Shown one piece after another: positions 1 through 10,316 of a DNA stretch of 17,141 nt (position 1 is its first letter; every line of letters begins with the position of its first letter). Source of the DNA: Pavlovales sp. CCMP2436 (taxonomy: Eukaryota; Haptophyta; Pavlovophyceae; Pavlovales); contig MU631397.1 of assembly GCA_026770615.1 (NCBI GenBank), positions 97,511 through 114,651 of the forward strand, written 5' to 3'. The notes beneath the pieces were generated by a model. That model saw only the letters and a program-made list of their open reading frames with translations. It ran no database searches and had not been told where the DNA came from. The translations under genes and the position numbers were made by a program.

Positions 1-587
1 GCTCTCGCCCTCCGCTCGAGCGGATGGCATTCCCCGCGGATGTGATCCACGTCTGCGTCGGAGAAACCCATGTCACATAGAACTGCTGCGCTGTGTCTCT
101 CCCCGACCCACTCCGCGAGTAGAACCATCGTCGAAGCGCACGTGTAGAGGTCATTGTCCTCGTCGCGTACGATCTGGATGTAGCGCAGCGTCTTCGCGAG
201 GAGCCGTCCAAGCCTCTTGGCCACTCTCGCGTCGAGGCTGACACGAGGATCGAGCGGAAGACCCACGCGTTCTGGATTGCGGCCGTCAGCCTTGAGCTCG
301 CTGAAGTTGCGGCGGTGAGAGGCTAGTAATCCCAGCAAGCTGTCCACTTGCGAGTGCTTGATCGGCTCCCCCTCATCGCTGTTAGAGTCGGAGTTCTCTT
401 TCAGCTCTGGCACTTCTTCGTCCGCTTGCTGCGGTTTCGGTGCATTGCGCAACAGCCCGCTTCCCAGCTGGGATGGGGCTGCGGCCTCGATGCGCGTGGC
501 GGTGGCAAGCCTCTCAGCGGGGTAGGCGGCGGTGGCGACACGCTGTCGCTCGGCGTCGGCGGTTCGCCGACGTCCAGATCTCGGTTT
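1..587 (-). pseudogene. Third open frame of the left retroelement-like unit, partial at window edge
   Basis: This minus-strand frame is open from just after a TGA at 588-590 to the left edge, about 195 codons, with no ATG that clearly starts it. It is in the -1 frame relative to ORF2 and overlaps its tail (401-587). From about position 440 to 1 the translation looks like a real protein: an acidic stretch (ELKENSDSNSDEGE), then a mixed hydrophilic and helical part containing LLGLLASHRRNFSEL, VAKRLGRLLAKTLRYIQIV and MVLLAEWVGERHSAAVL. I do not recognise a family. The simplest inference is that ORF2 and this frame were once one protein, separated by an indel between 401 and 587. A programmed -1 shift or an intron are alternatives, but I saw no convincing slippery heptamer. 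The protein continues outside the window. Confidence 0.4.
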
Positions 588-1255
588 TCAAAATTGTACT
601 TGTCAAGGTCAAACGTTACCACTCCTCTCGAGTAGGCGTCCCCTTTCGGCTCCAACCCGAGGCACACCACTATCTGTGGCATGTCAACGGCAGCTCCCTT
701 GGAACCCATCTCGTTGGTCTCGGCCGTAGGCTTGTTGAGAAATCCCAAAGGCTTGTTCTGAACGCTCAAAGGCTTGTTGAGGACGCACAACGTCTCGATT
801 TCCGCACAGGTAGGCTTCTTGAGGGCGAGGAAGTGCTTGTTCTTCTCTCCCAAAGTCATCTGGTTGAGGCCCACCTTGTAGTCCTTGAACGAAGGCTTGT
901 TCACCTTGCGTCCTCCCCGTGAGGCTACCACCGCGTTGCAGGCAGCCAACAGGCTGTCCGCCTCTGCCAGCAGAAAGCACTCTTCTACTGAAGAAGTGGA
1001 AGCTAGGGCGTAGCGGAGAGATTTTACCTGCCGTGCCACCCCCTCTGCCTCTCTCCACACCTCACCCACCCTGTCTACTAAAAGGGCAAGCTTGCTCGTA
1101 AAGATTGTGGATAGTGTGTTGAAAGGAGTAGACAGAGGGTACAGCACCTCTCTAATTTCTCCGGGCTCGAGCTGCAGCTGCAGCTCGGGTGGCTCGAGCA
1201 TCAGCTCGCGCGGCTCGACCAGCGTCTCGAGCAGCTCAACCAGCGGCCTCGTCAT
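401..1255 (-). CDS. ORF2 of the left retroelement-like unit, unknown function, 284 aa
   Basis: The ATG at 1255-1253 overlaps the TGA of the Gag-like ORF1 (ATGA), so I chose this start over the longer open frame from 1336. Residues about 4-35 are a Leu/Glu/Pro-rich segment (LVELLETLVEPREL, then LQLQLEPGE) encoded by imperfect repeats around ctcgagc. A helical part follows, then five [N/K]KP motifs at residues about 115-176 (NKPSF, KKPTC, NKPLS, NKPLG, NKPTA). After that comes a more globular-looking stretch beginning MPQIVVCLGLEPKGD. The last 60 or so residues are Pro/Arg-rich and are probably out of the true frame, because another frame becomes protein-like there. No reverse transcriptase, protease, integrase or endonuclease motif is visible. 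It is probably part of a retroelement by position beside the zinc-knuckle ORF. Function unknown. Confidence 0.45.
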   Translation of the reverse strand: MTRPLVELLETLVEPRELMLEPPELQLQLEPGEIREVLYPLSTPFNTLSTIFTSKLALLVDRVGEVWREAEGVARQVKSLRYALASTSSVEECFLLAEADSLLAACNAVVASRGGRKVNKPSFKDYKVGLNQMTLGEKNKHFLALKKPTCAEIETLCVLNKPLSVQNKPLGFLNKPTAETNEMGSKGAAVDMPQIVVCLGLEPKGDAYSRGVVTFDLDKYNFENRDLDVGEPPTPSDSVSPPPPTPLRGLPPPRASRPQPHPSWEAGCCAMHRNRSKRTKKCQS

Positions 1256-2031
1256 TGGCCCCGCAAGGACAGTGGAGAGCGAGTCGGCACGAAAACCTTT
1301 GCACCCTGCTCCTCCTCCTCTGCTTGGTCCGCCCAACTGTCGTTGCTGAAGCCGAACGAGAGTACCGCGTTGGCCGCGCGACTCTCACTTAGGCGCGAAT
1401 CCCTCGTCCCCTTGGCCTGCTCGTCACGCCTCTGCTTCATGAAGAGGCTGTGCTTTTGCTGAGCAGCATGCGCTCCCGGTCTCGTGCACTTGTTCACGAA
1501 GTGATCGAGACTACAGCAGTTGGTACACGCCCTATTCCCAGGGTATGCCTGTTGCAACTTGCGCATGTCGGCGTGGTCGTGGTCAGTCACAGCGCGCTTG
1601 TCGTAGACCGGCGGAGCGTAAGTCGGCTGCCGCTTGATCAGCGGGTTGCCGTTCGCCTGTGGCCGAGGAAACGTGCGCGGCGTCGGACGGTTCGGTGGGT
1701 GGTCTGCTGTCGCCCCCCTCACATTCTCCAGACGCGCCCCCTTCTGTCCTCCAACCCGGTCGGGATCGTGCCCGAGGACGGGTGTGTTCACGATGTTGCG
1801 GACCACCGTCTTGAGCTGCGCTACTGTCTCCGCAGTGACGCTCTCCGGAGGCACACGCATGTCCTCCGTGTAGAGGTGCAACCACCGGGTTCCCGTCGGT
1901 GGCTCTTGAGGAGGCGAAAGTACGCGAGCGAGGGGAAGAAGTTTTCGTACTTCTGCTTGTAGTTCACCACCAACCTCACCTCTACCACCACCATCCCTGC
2001 TGGCCAGGACTAACGTCTGACGTCGACCAAG
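1252..2031 (-). CDS. ORF1: Gag-like protein with CCHC zinc knuckle, 5' end uncertain
   Basis: The frame is open from a TGA at 2032-2034, inside the edge of the tandem array, down to the stop at 1252. That is 259 codons, but the first in-frame ATG is at 1860 (202 aa). Positions 1527-1486 encode C-x2-C-x4-H-x4-C (CTNCCSLDHFVNKC), the spacing of retroviral and retrotransposon Gag zinc knuckles that bind nucleic acid. It is preceded by a Pro/Arg/Asn-rich basic region and followed by a Lys/Gln-rich stretch and an acidic tail (EEEEQ), typical of nucleocapsid-type proteins. The codons upstream of 1860 also look coding (ELQAEVRKLLPLARVL), so the protein may be 5'-truncated or start at a non-ATG codon. 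A second frame with an ATG at 1994 also looks protein-like for about 30 residues, so an indel near 1890-1900 is possible. A host CCHC protein cannot be excluded. Confidence 0.5.
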   Translation of the reverse strand, partial: LGRRQTLVLASRDGGGRGEVGGELQAEVRKLLPLARVLSPPQEPPTGTRWLHLYTEDMRVPPESVTAETVAQLKTVVRNIVNTPVLGHDPDRVGGQKGARLENVRGATADHPPNRPTPRTFPRPQANGNPLIKRQPTYAPPVYDKRAVTDHDHADMRKLQQAYPGNRACTNCCSLDHFVNKCTRPGAHAAQQKHSLFMKQRRDEQAKGTRDSRLSESRAANAVLSFGFSNDSWADQAEEEEQGAKVFVPTRSPLSLRGQ

Positions 2032-2210
2032 TCAGTGAGTGAACAACACCTGTTGAACCATGCTGAGCCGCTTAATATAAATATATAACTCAGACCAGCC
2101 GGCGGCCGAGGCGCGGCCGAGGCGGGGCGTGGGGGCCGGGGCGCACACACTCACACCCTTTGGTGTGAGTGCTGGTGCATGAGGGTTTGGGTCGATCGCT
2201 CGACCTCAGC
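2017..2210. repeat. Diverged left-edge monomer (194 bp) abutting ORF1
   Basis: This copy differs from the interior monomers only in its first 30 or so bases. It reads gtcagtgagtgaacaacacc where the others read gccagtgactgaaaacacc, which makes it one base longer. From the TATA-like block onward it matches the array consensus. It lies next to ORF1, and ORF1's open frame begins inside it. Edge copies escaping homogenisation are expected for an array maintained by unequal exchange. Confidence 0.9.
2075..2089 (-). promoter_or_regulatory. Candidate TATA element upstream of ORF1 in the edge monomer
   Basis: The AT-rich block of the edge monomer reads TTATATATTTATA on the minus strand. It lies 80 to 95 bp upstream of the ATG at 1994 and about 45 bp upstream of the point where the ORF1 frame opens. 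The spacing would suit a core promoter for the minus-strand ORFs. The block is AT-rich on both strands, so direction is not defined by sequence, and the same element recurs in every monomer. Its role as a promoter is inference. Confidence 0.3.
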
Positions 2211-5200
2211 CTGACGTCGACCAAGCCAGTGACTGAAAACACCTGTTGAACCATGCTGAGCCGCTTAATATAAATATATAACTCAGACCAGCCGGCGGCC
2301 GAGGCGCGGCCGAGGCGGGGCGTGGGGGCCGGGGCGCACACACTCACACCCTTTGGTGTGAGTGCTGGTGCATGAGGGTTTGGGTCGATCGCTCGACCTC
2401 AGCCTGACGTCGACCAAGCCAGTGACTGAAAACACCTGTTGAACCATGCTGAGCCGCTTAATATAAATATATAACTCAGACCAGCCGGCGGCCGAGGCGC
2501 GGCCGAGGCGGGGCGTGGGGGCCGGGGCGCACACACTCACACCCTTTGGTGTGAGTGCTGGTGCATGAGGGTTTGGGTCGATCGCTCGACCTCAGCCTGA
2601 CGTCGACCAAGCCAGTGACTGAAAACACCTGTTGAACCATGCTGAGCCGCTTAATATAAATATATAACTCAGACCAGCCGGCGGCCGAGGCGCGGCCGAG
2701 GCGGGGCGTGGGGGCCGGGGCGCACACACTCACACCCTTTGGTGTGAGTGCTGGTGCATGAGGGTTTGGGTCGATCGCTCGACCTCAGCCTGACGTCGAC
2801 CAAGCCAGTGACTGAAAACACCTGTTGAACCATGCTGAGCCGCTTAATATAAATATATAACTCAGACCAGCCGGCGGCCGAGGCGCGGCCGAGGCGGGGC
2901 GTGGGGGCCGGGGCGCACACACTCACACCCTTTGGTGTGAGTGCTGGTGCATGAGGGTTTGGGTCGATCGCTCGACCTCAGCCTGACGTCGACCAAGCCA
3001 GTGACTGAAAACACCTGTTGAACCATGCTGAGCCGCTTAATATAAATATATAACTCAGACCAGCCGGCGGCCGAGGCGCGGCCGAGGCGGGGCGTGGGGG
3101 CCGGGGCGCACACACTCACACCCTTTGGTGTGAGTGCTGGTGCATGAGGGTTTGGGTCGATCGCTCGACCTCAGCCTGACGTCGACCAAGCCAGTGACTG
3201 AAAACACCTGTTGAACCATGCTGAGCCGCTTAATATAAATATATAACTCAGACCAGCCGGCGGCCGAGGCGCGGCCGAGGCGGGGCGTGGGGGCCGGGGC
3301 GCACACACTCACACCCTTTGGTGTGAGTGCTGGTGCATGAGGGTTTGGGTCGATCGCTCGACCTCAGCCTGACGTCGACCAAGCCAGTGACTGAAAACAC
3401 CTGTTGAACCATGCTGAGCCGCTTAATATAAATATATAACTCAGACCAGCCGGCGGCCGAGGCGCGGCCGAGGCGGGGCGTGGGGGCCGGGGCGCACACA
3501 CTCACACCCTTTGGTGTGAGTGCTGGTGCATGAGGGTTTGGGTCGATCGCTCGACCTCAGCCTGACGTCGACCAAGCCAGTGACTGAAAACACCTGTTGA
3601 ACCATGCTGAGCCGCTTAATATAAATATATAACTCAGACCAGCCGGCGGCCGAGGCGCGGCCGAGGCGGGGCGTGGGGGCCGGGGCGCACACACTCACAC
3701 CCTTTGGTGTGAGTGCTGGTGCATGAGGGTTTGGGTCGATCGCTCGACCTCAGCCTGACGTCGACCAAGCCAGTGACTGAAAACACCTGTTGAACCATGC
3801 TGAGCCGCTTAATATAAATATATAACTCAGACCAGCCGGCGGCCGAGGCGCGGCCGAGGCGGGGCGTGGGGGCCGGGGCGCACACACTCACACCCTTTGG
3901 TGTGAGTGCTGGTGCATGAGGGTTTGGGTCGATCGCTCGACCTCAGCCTGACGTCGACCAAGCCAGTGACTGAAAACACCTGTTGAACCATGCTGAGCCG
4001 CTTAATATAAATATATAACTCAGACCAGCCGGCGGCCGAGGCGCGGCCGAGGCGGGGCGTGGGGGCCGGGGCGCACACACTCACACCCTTTGGTGTGAGT
4101 GCTGGTGCATGAGGGTTTGGGTCGATCGCTCGACCTCAGCCTGACGTCGACCAAGCCAGTGACTGAAAACACCTGTTGAACCATGCTGAGCCGCTTAATA
4201 TAAATATATAACTCAGACCAGCCGGCGGCCGAGGCGCGGCCGAGGCGGGGCGTGGGGGCCGGGGCGCACACACTCACACCCTTTGGTGTGAGTGCTGGTG
4301 CATGAGGGTTTGGGTCGATCGCTCGACCTCAGCCTGACGTCGACCAAGCCAGTGACTGAAAACACCTGTTGAACCATGCTGAGCCGCTTAATATAAATAT
4401 ATAACTCAGACCAGCCGGCGGCCGAGGCGCGGCCGAGGCGGGGCGTGGGGGCCGGGGCGCACACACTCACACCCTTTGGTGTGAGTGCTGGTGCATGAGG
4501 GTTTGGGTCGATCGCTCGACCTCAGCCTGACGTCGACCAAGCCAGTGACTGAAAACACCTGTTGAACCATGCTGAGCCGCTTAATATAAATATATAACTC
4601 AGACCAGCCGGCGGCCGAGGCGCGGCCGAGGCGGGGCGTGGGGGCCGGGGCGCACACACTCACACCCTTTGGTGTGAGTGCTGGTGCATGAGGGTTTGGG
4701 TCGATCGCTCGACCTCAGCCTGACGTCGACCAAGCCAGTGACTGAAAACACCTGTTGAACCATGCTGAGCCGCTTAATATAAATATATAACTCAGACCAG
4801 CCGGCGGCCGAGGCGCGGCCGAGGCGGGGCGTGGGGGCCGGGGCGCACACACTCACACCCTTTGGTGTGAGTGCTGGTGCATGAGGGTTTGGGTCGATCG
4901 CTCGACCTCAGCCTGACGTCGACCAAGCCAGTGACTGAAAACACCTGTTGAACCATGCTGAGCCGCTTAATATAAATATATAACTCAGACCAGCCGGCGG
5001 CCGAGGCGCGGCCGAGGCGGGGCGTGGGGGCCGGGGCGCACACACTCACACCCTTTGGTGTGAGTGCTGGTGCATGAGGGTTTGGGTCGATCGCTCGACC
5101 TCAGCCTGACGTCGACCAAGCCAGTGACTGAAAACACCTGTTGAACCATGCTGAGCCGCTTAATATAAATATATAACTCAGACCAGCCGGCGGCCGAGGC

Positions 5201-8200
5201 GCGGCCGAGGCGGGGCGTGGGGGCCGGGGCGCACACACTCACACCCTTTGGTGTGAGTGCTGGTGCATGAGGGTTTGGGTCGATCGCTCGACCTCAGCCT
5301 GACGTCGACCAAGCCAGTGACTGAAAACACCTGTTGAACCATGCTGAGCCGCTTAATATAAATATATAACTCAGACCAGCCGGCGGCCGAGGCGCGGCCG
5401 AGGCGGGGCGTGGGGGCCGGGGCGCACACACTCACACCCTTTGGTGTGAGTGCTGGTGCATGAGGGTTTGGGTCGATCGCTCGACCTCAGCCTGACGTCG
5501 ACCAAGCCAGTGACTGAAAACACCTGTTGAACCATGCTGAGCCGCTTAATATAAATATATAACTCAGACCAGCCGGCGGCCGAGGCGCGGCCGAGGCGGG
5601 GCGTGGGGGCCGGGGCGCACACACTCACACCCTTTGGTGTGAGTGCTGGTGCATGAGGGTTTGGGTCGATCGCTCGACCTCAGCCTGACGTCGACCAAGC
5701 CAGTGACTGAAAACACCTGTTGAACCATGCTGAGCCGCTTAATATAAATATATAACTCAGACCAGCCGGCGGCCGAGGCGCGGCCGAGGCGGGGCGTGGG
5801 GGCCGGGGCGCACACACTCACACCCTTTGGTGTGAGTGCTGGTGCATGAGGGTTTGGGTCGATCGCTCGACCTCAGCCTGACGTCGACCAAGCCAGTGAC
5901 TGAAAACACCTGTTGAACCATGCTGAGCCGCTTAATATAAATATATAACTCAGACCAGCCGGCGGCCGAGGCGCGGCCGAGGCGGGGCGTGGGGGCCGGG
6001 GCGCACACACTCACACCCTTTGGTGTGAGTGCTGGTGCATGAGGGTTTGGGTCGATCGCTCGACCTCAGCCTGACGTCGACCAAGCCAGTGACTGAAAAC
6101 ACCTGTTGAACCATGCTGAGCCGCTTAATATAAATATATAACTCAGACCAGCCGGCGGCCGAGGCGCGGCCGAGGCGGGGCGTGGGGGCCGGGGCGCACA
6201 CACTCACACCCTTTGGTGTGAGTGCTGGTGCATGAGGGTTTGGGTCGATCGCTCGACCTCAGCCTGACGTCGACCAAGCCAGTGACTGAAAACACCTGTT
6301 GAACCATGCTGAGCCGCTTAATATAAATATATAACTCAGACCAGCCGGCGGCCGAGGCGCGGCCGAGGCGGGGCGTGGGGGCCGGGGCGCACACACTCAC
6401 ACCCTTTGGTGTGAGTGCTGGTGCATGAGGGTTTGGGTCGATCGCTCGACCTCAGCCTGACGTCGACCAAGCCAGTGACTGAAAACACCTGTTGAACCAT
6501 GCTGAGCCGCTTAATATAAATATATAACTCAGACCAGCCGGCGGCCGAGGCGCGGCCGAGGCGGGGCGTGGGGGCCGGGGCGCACACACTCACACCCTTT
6601 GGTGTGAGTGCTGGTGCATGAGGGTTTGGGTCGATCGCTCGACCTCAGCCTGACGTCGACCAAGCCAGTGACTGAAAACACCTGTTGAACCATGCTGAGC
6701 CGCTTAATATAAATATATAACTCAGACCAGCCGGCGGCCGAGGCGCGGCCGAGGCGGGGCGTGGGGGCCGGGGCGCACACACTCACACCCTTTGGTGTGA
6801 GTGCTGGTGCATGAGGGTTTGGGTCGATCGCTCGACCTCAGCCTGACGTCGACCAAGCCAGTGACTGAAAACACCTGTTGAACCATGCTGAGCCGCTTAA
6901 TATAAATATATAACTCAGACCAGCCGGCGGCCGAGGCGCGGCCGAGGCGGGGCGTGGGGGCCGGGGCGCACACACTCACACCCTTTGGTGTGAGTGCTGG
7001 TGCATGAGGGTTTGGGTCGATCGCTCGACCTCAGCCTGACGTCGACCAAGCCAGTGACTGAAAACACCTGTTGAACCATGCTGAGCCGCTTAATATAAAT
7101 ATATAACTCAGACCAGCCGGCGGCCGAGGCGCGGCCGAGGCGGGGCGTGGGGGCCGGGGCGCACACACTCACACCCTTTGGTGTGAGTGCTGGTGCATGA
7201 GGGTTTGGGTCGATCGCTCGACCTCAGCCTGACGTCGACCAAGCCAGTGACTGAAAACACCTGTTGAACCATGCTGAGCCGCTTAATATAAATATATAAC
7301 TCAGACCAGCCGGCGGCCGAGGCGCGGCCGAGGCGGGGCGTGGGGGCCGGGGCGCACACACTCACACCCTTTGGTGTGAGTGCTGGTGCATGAGGGTTTG
7401 GGTCGATCGCTCGACCTCAGCCTGACGTCGACCAAGCCAGTGACTGAAAACACCTGTTGAACCATGCTGAGCCGCTTAATATAAATATATAACTCAGACC
7501 AGCCGGCGGCCGAGGCGCGGCCGAGGCGGGGCGTGGGGGCCGGGGCGCACACACTCACACCCTTTGGTGTGAGTGCTGGTGCATGAGGGTTTGGGTCGAT
7601 CGCTCGACCTCAGCCTGACGTCGACCAAGCCAGTGACTGAAAACACCTGTTGAACCATGCTGAGCCGCTTAATATAAATATATAACTCAGACCAGCCGGC
7701 GGCCGAGGCGCGGCCGAGGCGGGGCGTGGGGGCCGGGGCGCACACACTCACACCCTTTGGTGTGAGTGCTGGTGCATGAGGGTTTGGGTCGATCGCTCGA
7801 CCTCAGCCTGACGTCGACCAAGCCAGTGACTGAAAACACCTGTTGAACCATGCTGAGCCGCTTAATATAAATATATAACTCAGACCAGCCGGCGGCCGAG
7901 GCGCGGCCGAGGCGGGGCGTGGGGGCCGGGGCGCACACACTCACACCCTTTGGTGTGAGTGCTGGTGCATGAGGGTTTGGGTCGATCGCTCGACCTCAGC
8001 CTGACGTCGACCAAGCCAGTGACTGAAAACACCTGTTGAACCATGCTGAGCCGCTTAATATAAATATATAACTCAGACCAGCCGGCGGCCGAGGCGCGGC
8101 CGAGGCGGGGCGTGGGGGCCGGGGCGCACACACTCACACCCTTTGGTGTGAGTGCTGGTGCATGAGGGTTTGGGTCGATCGCTCGACCTCAGCCTGACGT

Positions 8201-10316
8201 CGACCAAGCCAGTGACTGAAAACACCTGTTGAACCATGCTGAGCCGCTTAATATAAATATATAACTCAGACCAGCCGGCGGCCGAGGCGCGGCCGAGGCG
8301 GGGCGTGGGGGCCGGGGCGCACACACTCACACCCTTTGGTGTGAGTGCTGGTGCATGAGGGTTTGGGTCGATCGCTCGACCTCAGCCTGACGTCGACCAA
8401 GCCAGTGACTGAAAACACCTGTTGAACCATGCTGAGCCGCTTAATATAAATATATAACTCAGACCAGCCGGCGGCCGAGGCGCGGCCGAGGCGGGGCGTG
8501 GGGGCCGGGGCGCACACACTCACACCCTTTGGTGTGAGTGCTGGTGCATGAGGGTTTGGGTCGATCGCTCGACCTCAGCCTGACGTCGACCAAGCCAGTG
8601 ACTGAAAACACCTGTTGAACCATGCTGAGCCGCTTAATATAAATATATAACTCAGACCAGCCGGCGGCCGAGGCGCGGCCGAGGCGGGGCGTGGGGGCCG
8701 GGGCGCACACACTCACACCCTTTGGTGTGAGTGCTGGTGCATGAGGGTTTGGGTCGATCGCTCGACCTCAGCCTGACGTCGACCAAGCCAGTGACTGAAA
8801 ACACCTGTTGAACCATGCTGAGCCGCTTAATATAAATATATAACTCAGACCAGCCGGCGGCCGAGGCGCGGCCGAGGCGGGGCGTGGGGGCCGGGGCGCA
8901 CACACTCACACCCTTTGGTGTGAGTGCTGGTGCATGAGGGTTTGGGTCGATCGCTCGACCTCAGCCTGACGTCGACCAAGCCAGTGACTGAAAACACCTG
9001 TTGAACCATGCTGAGCCGCTTAATATAAATATATAACTCAGACCAGCCGGCGGCCGAGGCGCGGCCGAGGCGGGGCGTGGGGGCCGGGGCGCACACACTC
9101 ACACCCTTTGGTGTGAGTGCTGGTGCATGAGGGTTTGGGTCGATCGCTCGACCTCAGCCTGACGTCGACCAAGCCAGTGACTGAAAACACCTGTTGAACC
9201 ATGCTGAGCCGCTTAATATAAATATATAACTCAGACCAGCCGGCGGCCGAGGCGCGGCCGAGGCGGGGCGTGGGGGCCGGGGCGCACACACTCACACCCT
9301 TTGGTGTGAGTGCTGGTGCATGAGGGTTTGGGTCGATCGCTCGACCTCAGCCTGACGTCGACCAAGCCAGTGACTGAAAACACCTGTTGAACCATGCTGA
9401 GCCGCTTAATATAAATATATAACTCAGACCAGCCGGCGGCCGAGGCGCGGCCGAGGCGGGGCGTGGGGGCCGGGGCGCACACACTCACACCCTTTGGTGT
9501 GAGTGCTGGTGCATGAGGGTTTGGGTCGATCGCTCGACCTCAGCCTGACGTCGACCAAGCCAGTGACTGAAAACACCTGTTGAACCATGCTGAGCCGCTT
9601 AATATAAATATATAACTCAGACCAGCCGGCGGCCGAGGCGCGGCCGAGGCGGGGCGTGGGGGCCGGGGCGCACACACTCACACCCTTTGGTGTGAGTGCT
9701 GGTGCATGAGGGTTTGGGTCGATCGCTCGACCTCAGCCTGACGTCGACCAAGCCAGTGACTGAAAACACCTGTTGAACCATGCTGAGCCGCTTAATATAA
9801 ATATATAACTCAGACCAGCCGGCGGCCGAGGCGCGGCCGAGGCGGGGCGTGGGGGCCGGGGCGCACACACTCACACCCTTTGGTGTGAGTGCTGGTGCAT
9901 GAGGGTTTGGGTCGATCGCTCGACCTCAGCCTGACGTCGACCAAGCCAGTGACTGAAAACACCTGTTGAACCATGCTGAGCCGCTTAATATAAATATATA
10001 ACTCAGACCAGCCGGCGGCCGAGGCGCGGCCGAGGCGGGGCGTGGGGGCCGGGGCGCACACACTCACACCCTTTGGTGTGAGTGCTGGTGCATGAGGGTT
10101 TGGGTCGATCGCTCGACCTCAGCCTGACGTCGACCAAGCCAGTGACTGAAAACACCTGTTGAACCATGCTGAGCCGCTTAATATAAATATATAACTCAGA
10201 CCAGCCGGCGGCCGAGGCGCGGCCGAGGCGGGGCGTGGGGGCCGGGGCGCACACACTCACACCCTTTGGTGTGAGTGCTGGTGCATGAGGGTTTGGGTCG
10301 ATCGCTCGACCTCAGC

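Noticed and set aside
440..922. Plus-strand 160-codon open frame opposite ORF2
   Set aside because: It is antisense to the better-supported minus-strand reading, and its Arg/Leu/Val-rich composition is typical of a shadow frame.
1821..1994. 57-codon minus-strand frame starting at ATG 1994
   Set aside because: Its first 30 or so residues look protein-like, but the rest does not, and the overlapping ORF1 frame stays open throughout. Kept only as evidence for a possible indel near 1890-1900.
2090..10260. 42 copies of an 85-codon minus-strand open frame across the array
   Set aside because: It is a by-product of the repeat. It spans more than one monomer, repeats its own start at its end and moves to another frame at each copy because 193 is not a multiple of three. 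It has no domain, and the TATA-like block is translated as YIYI.
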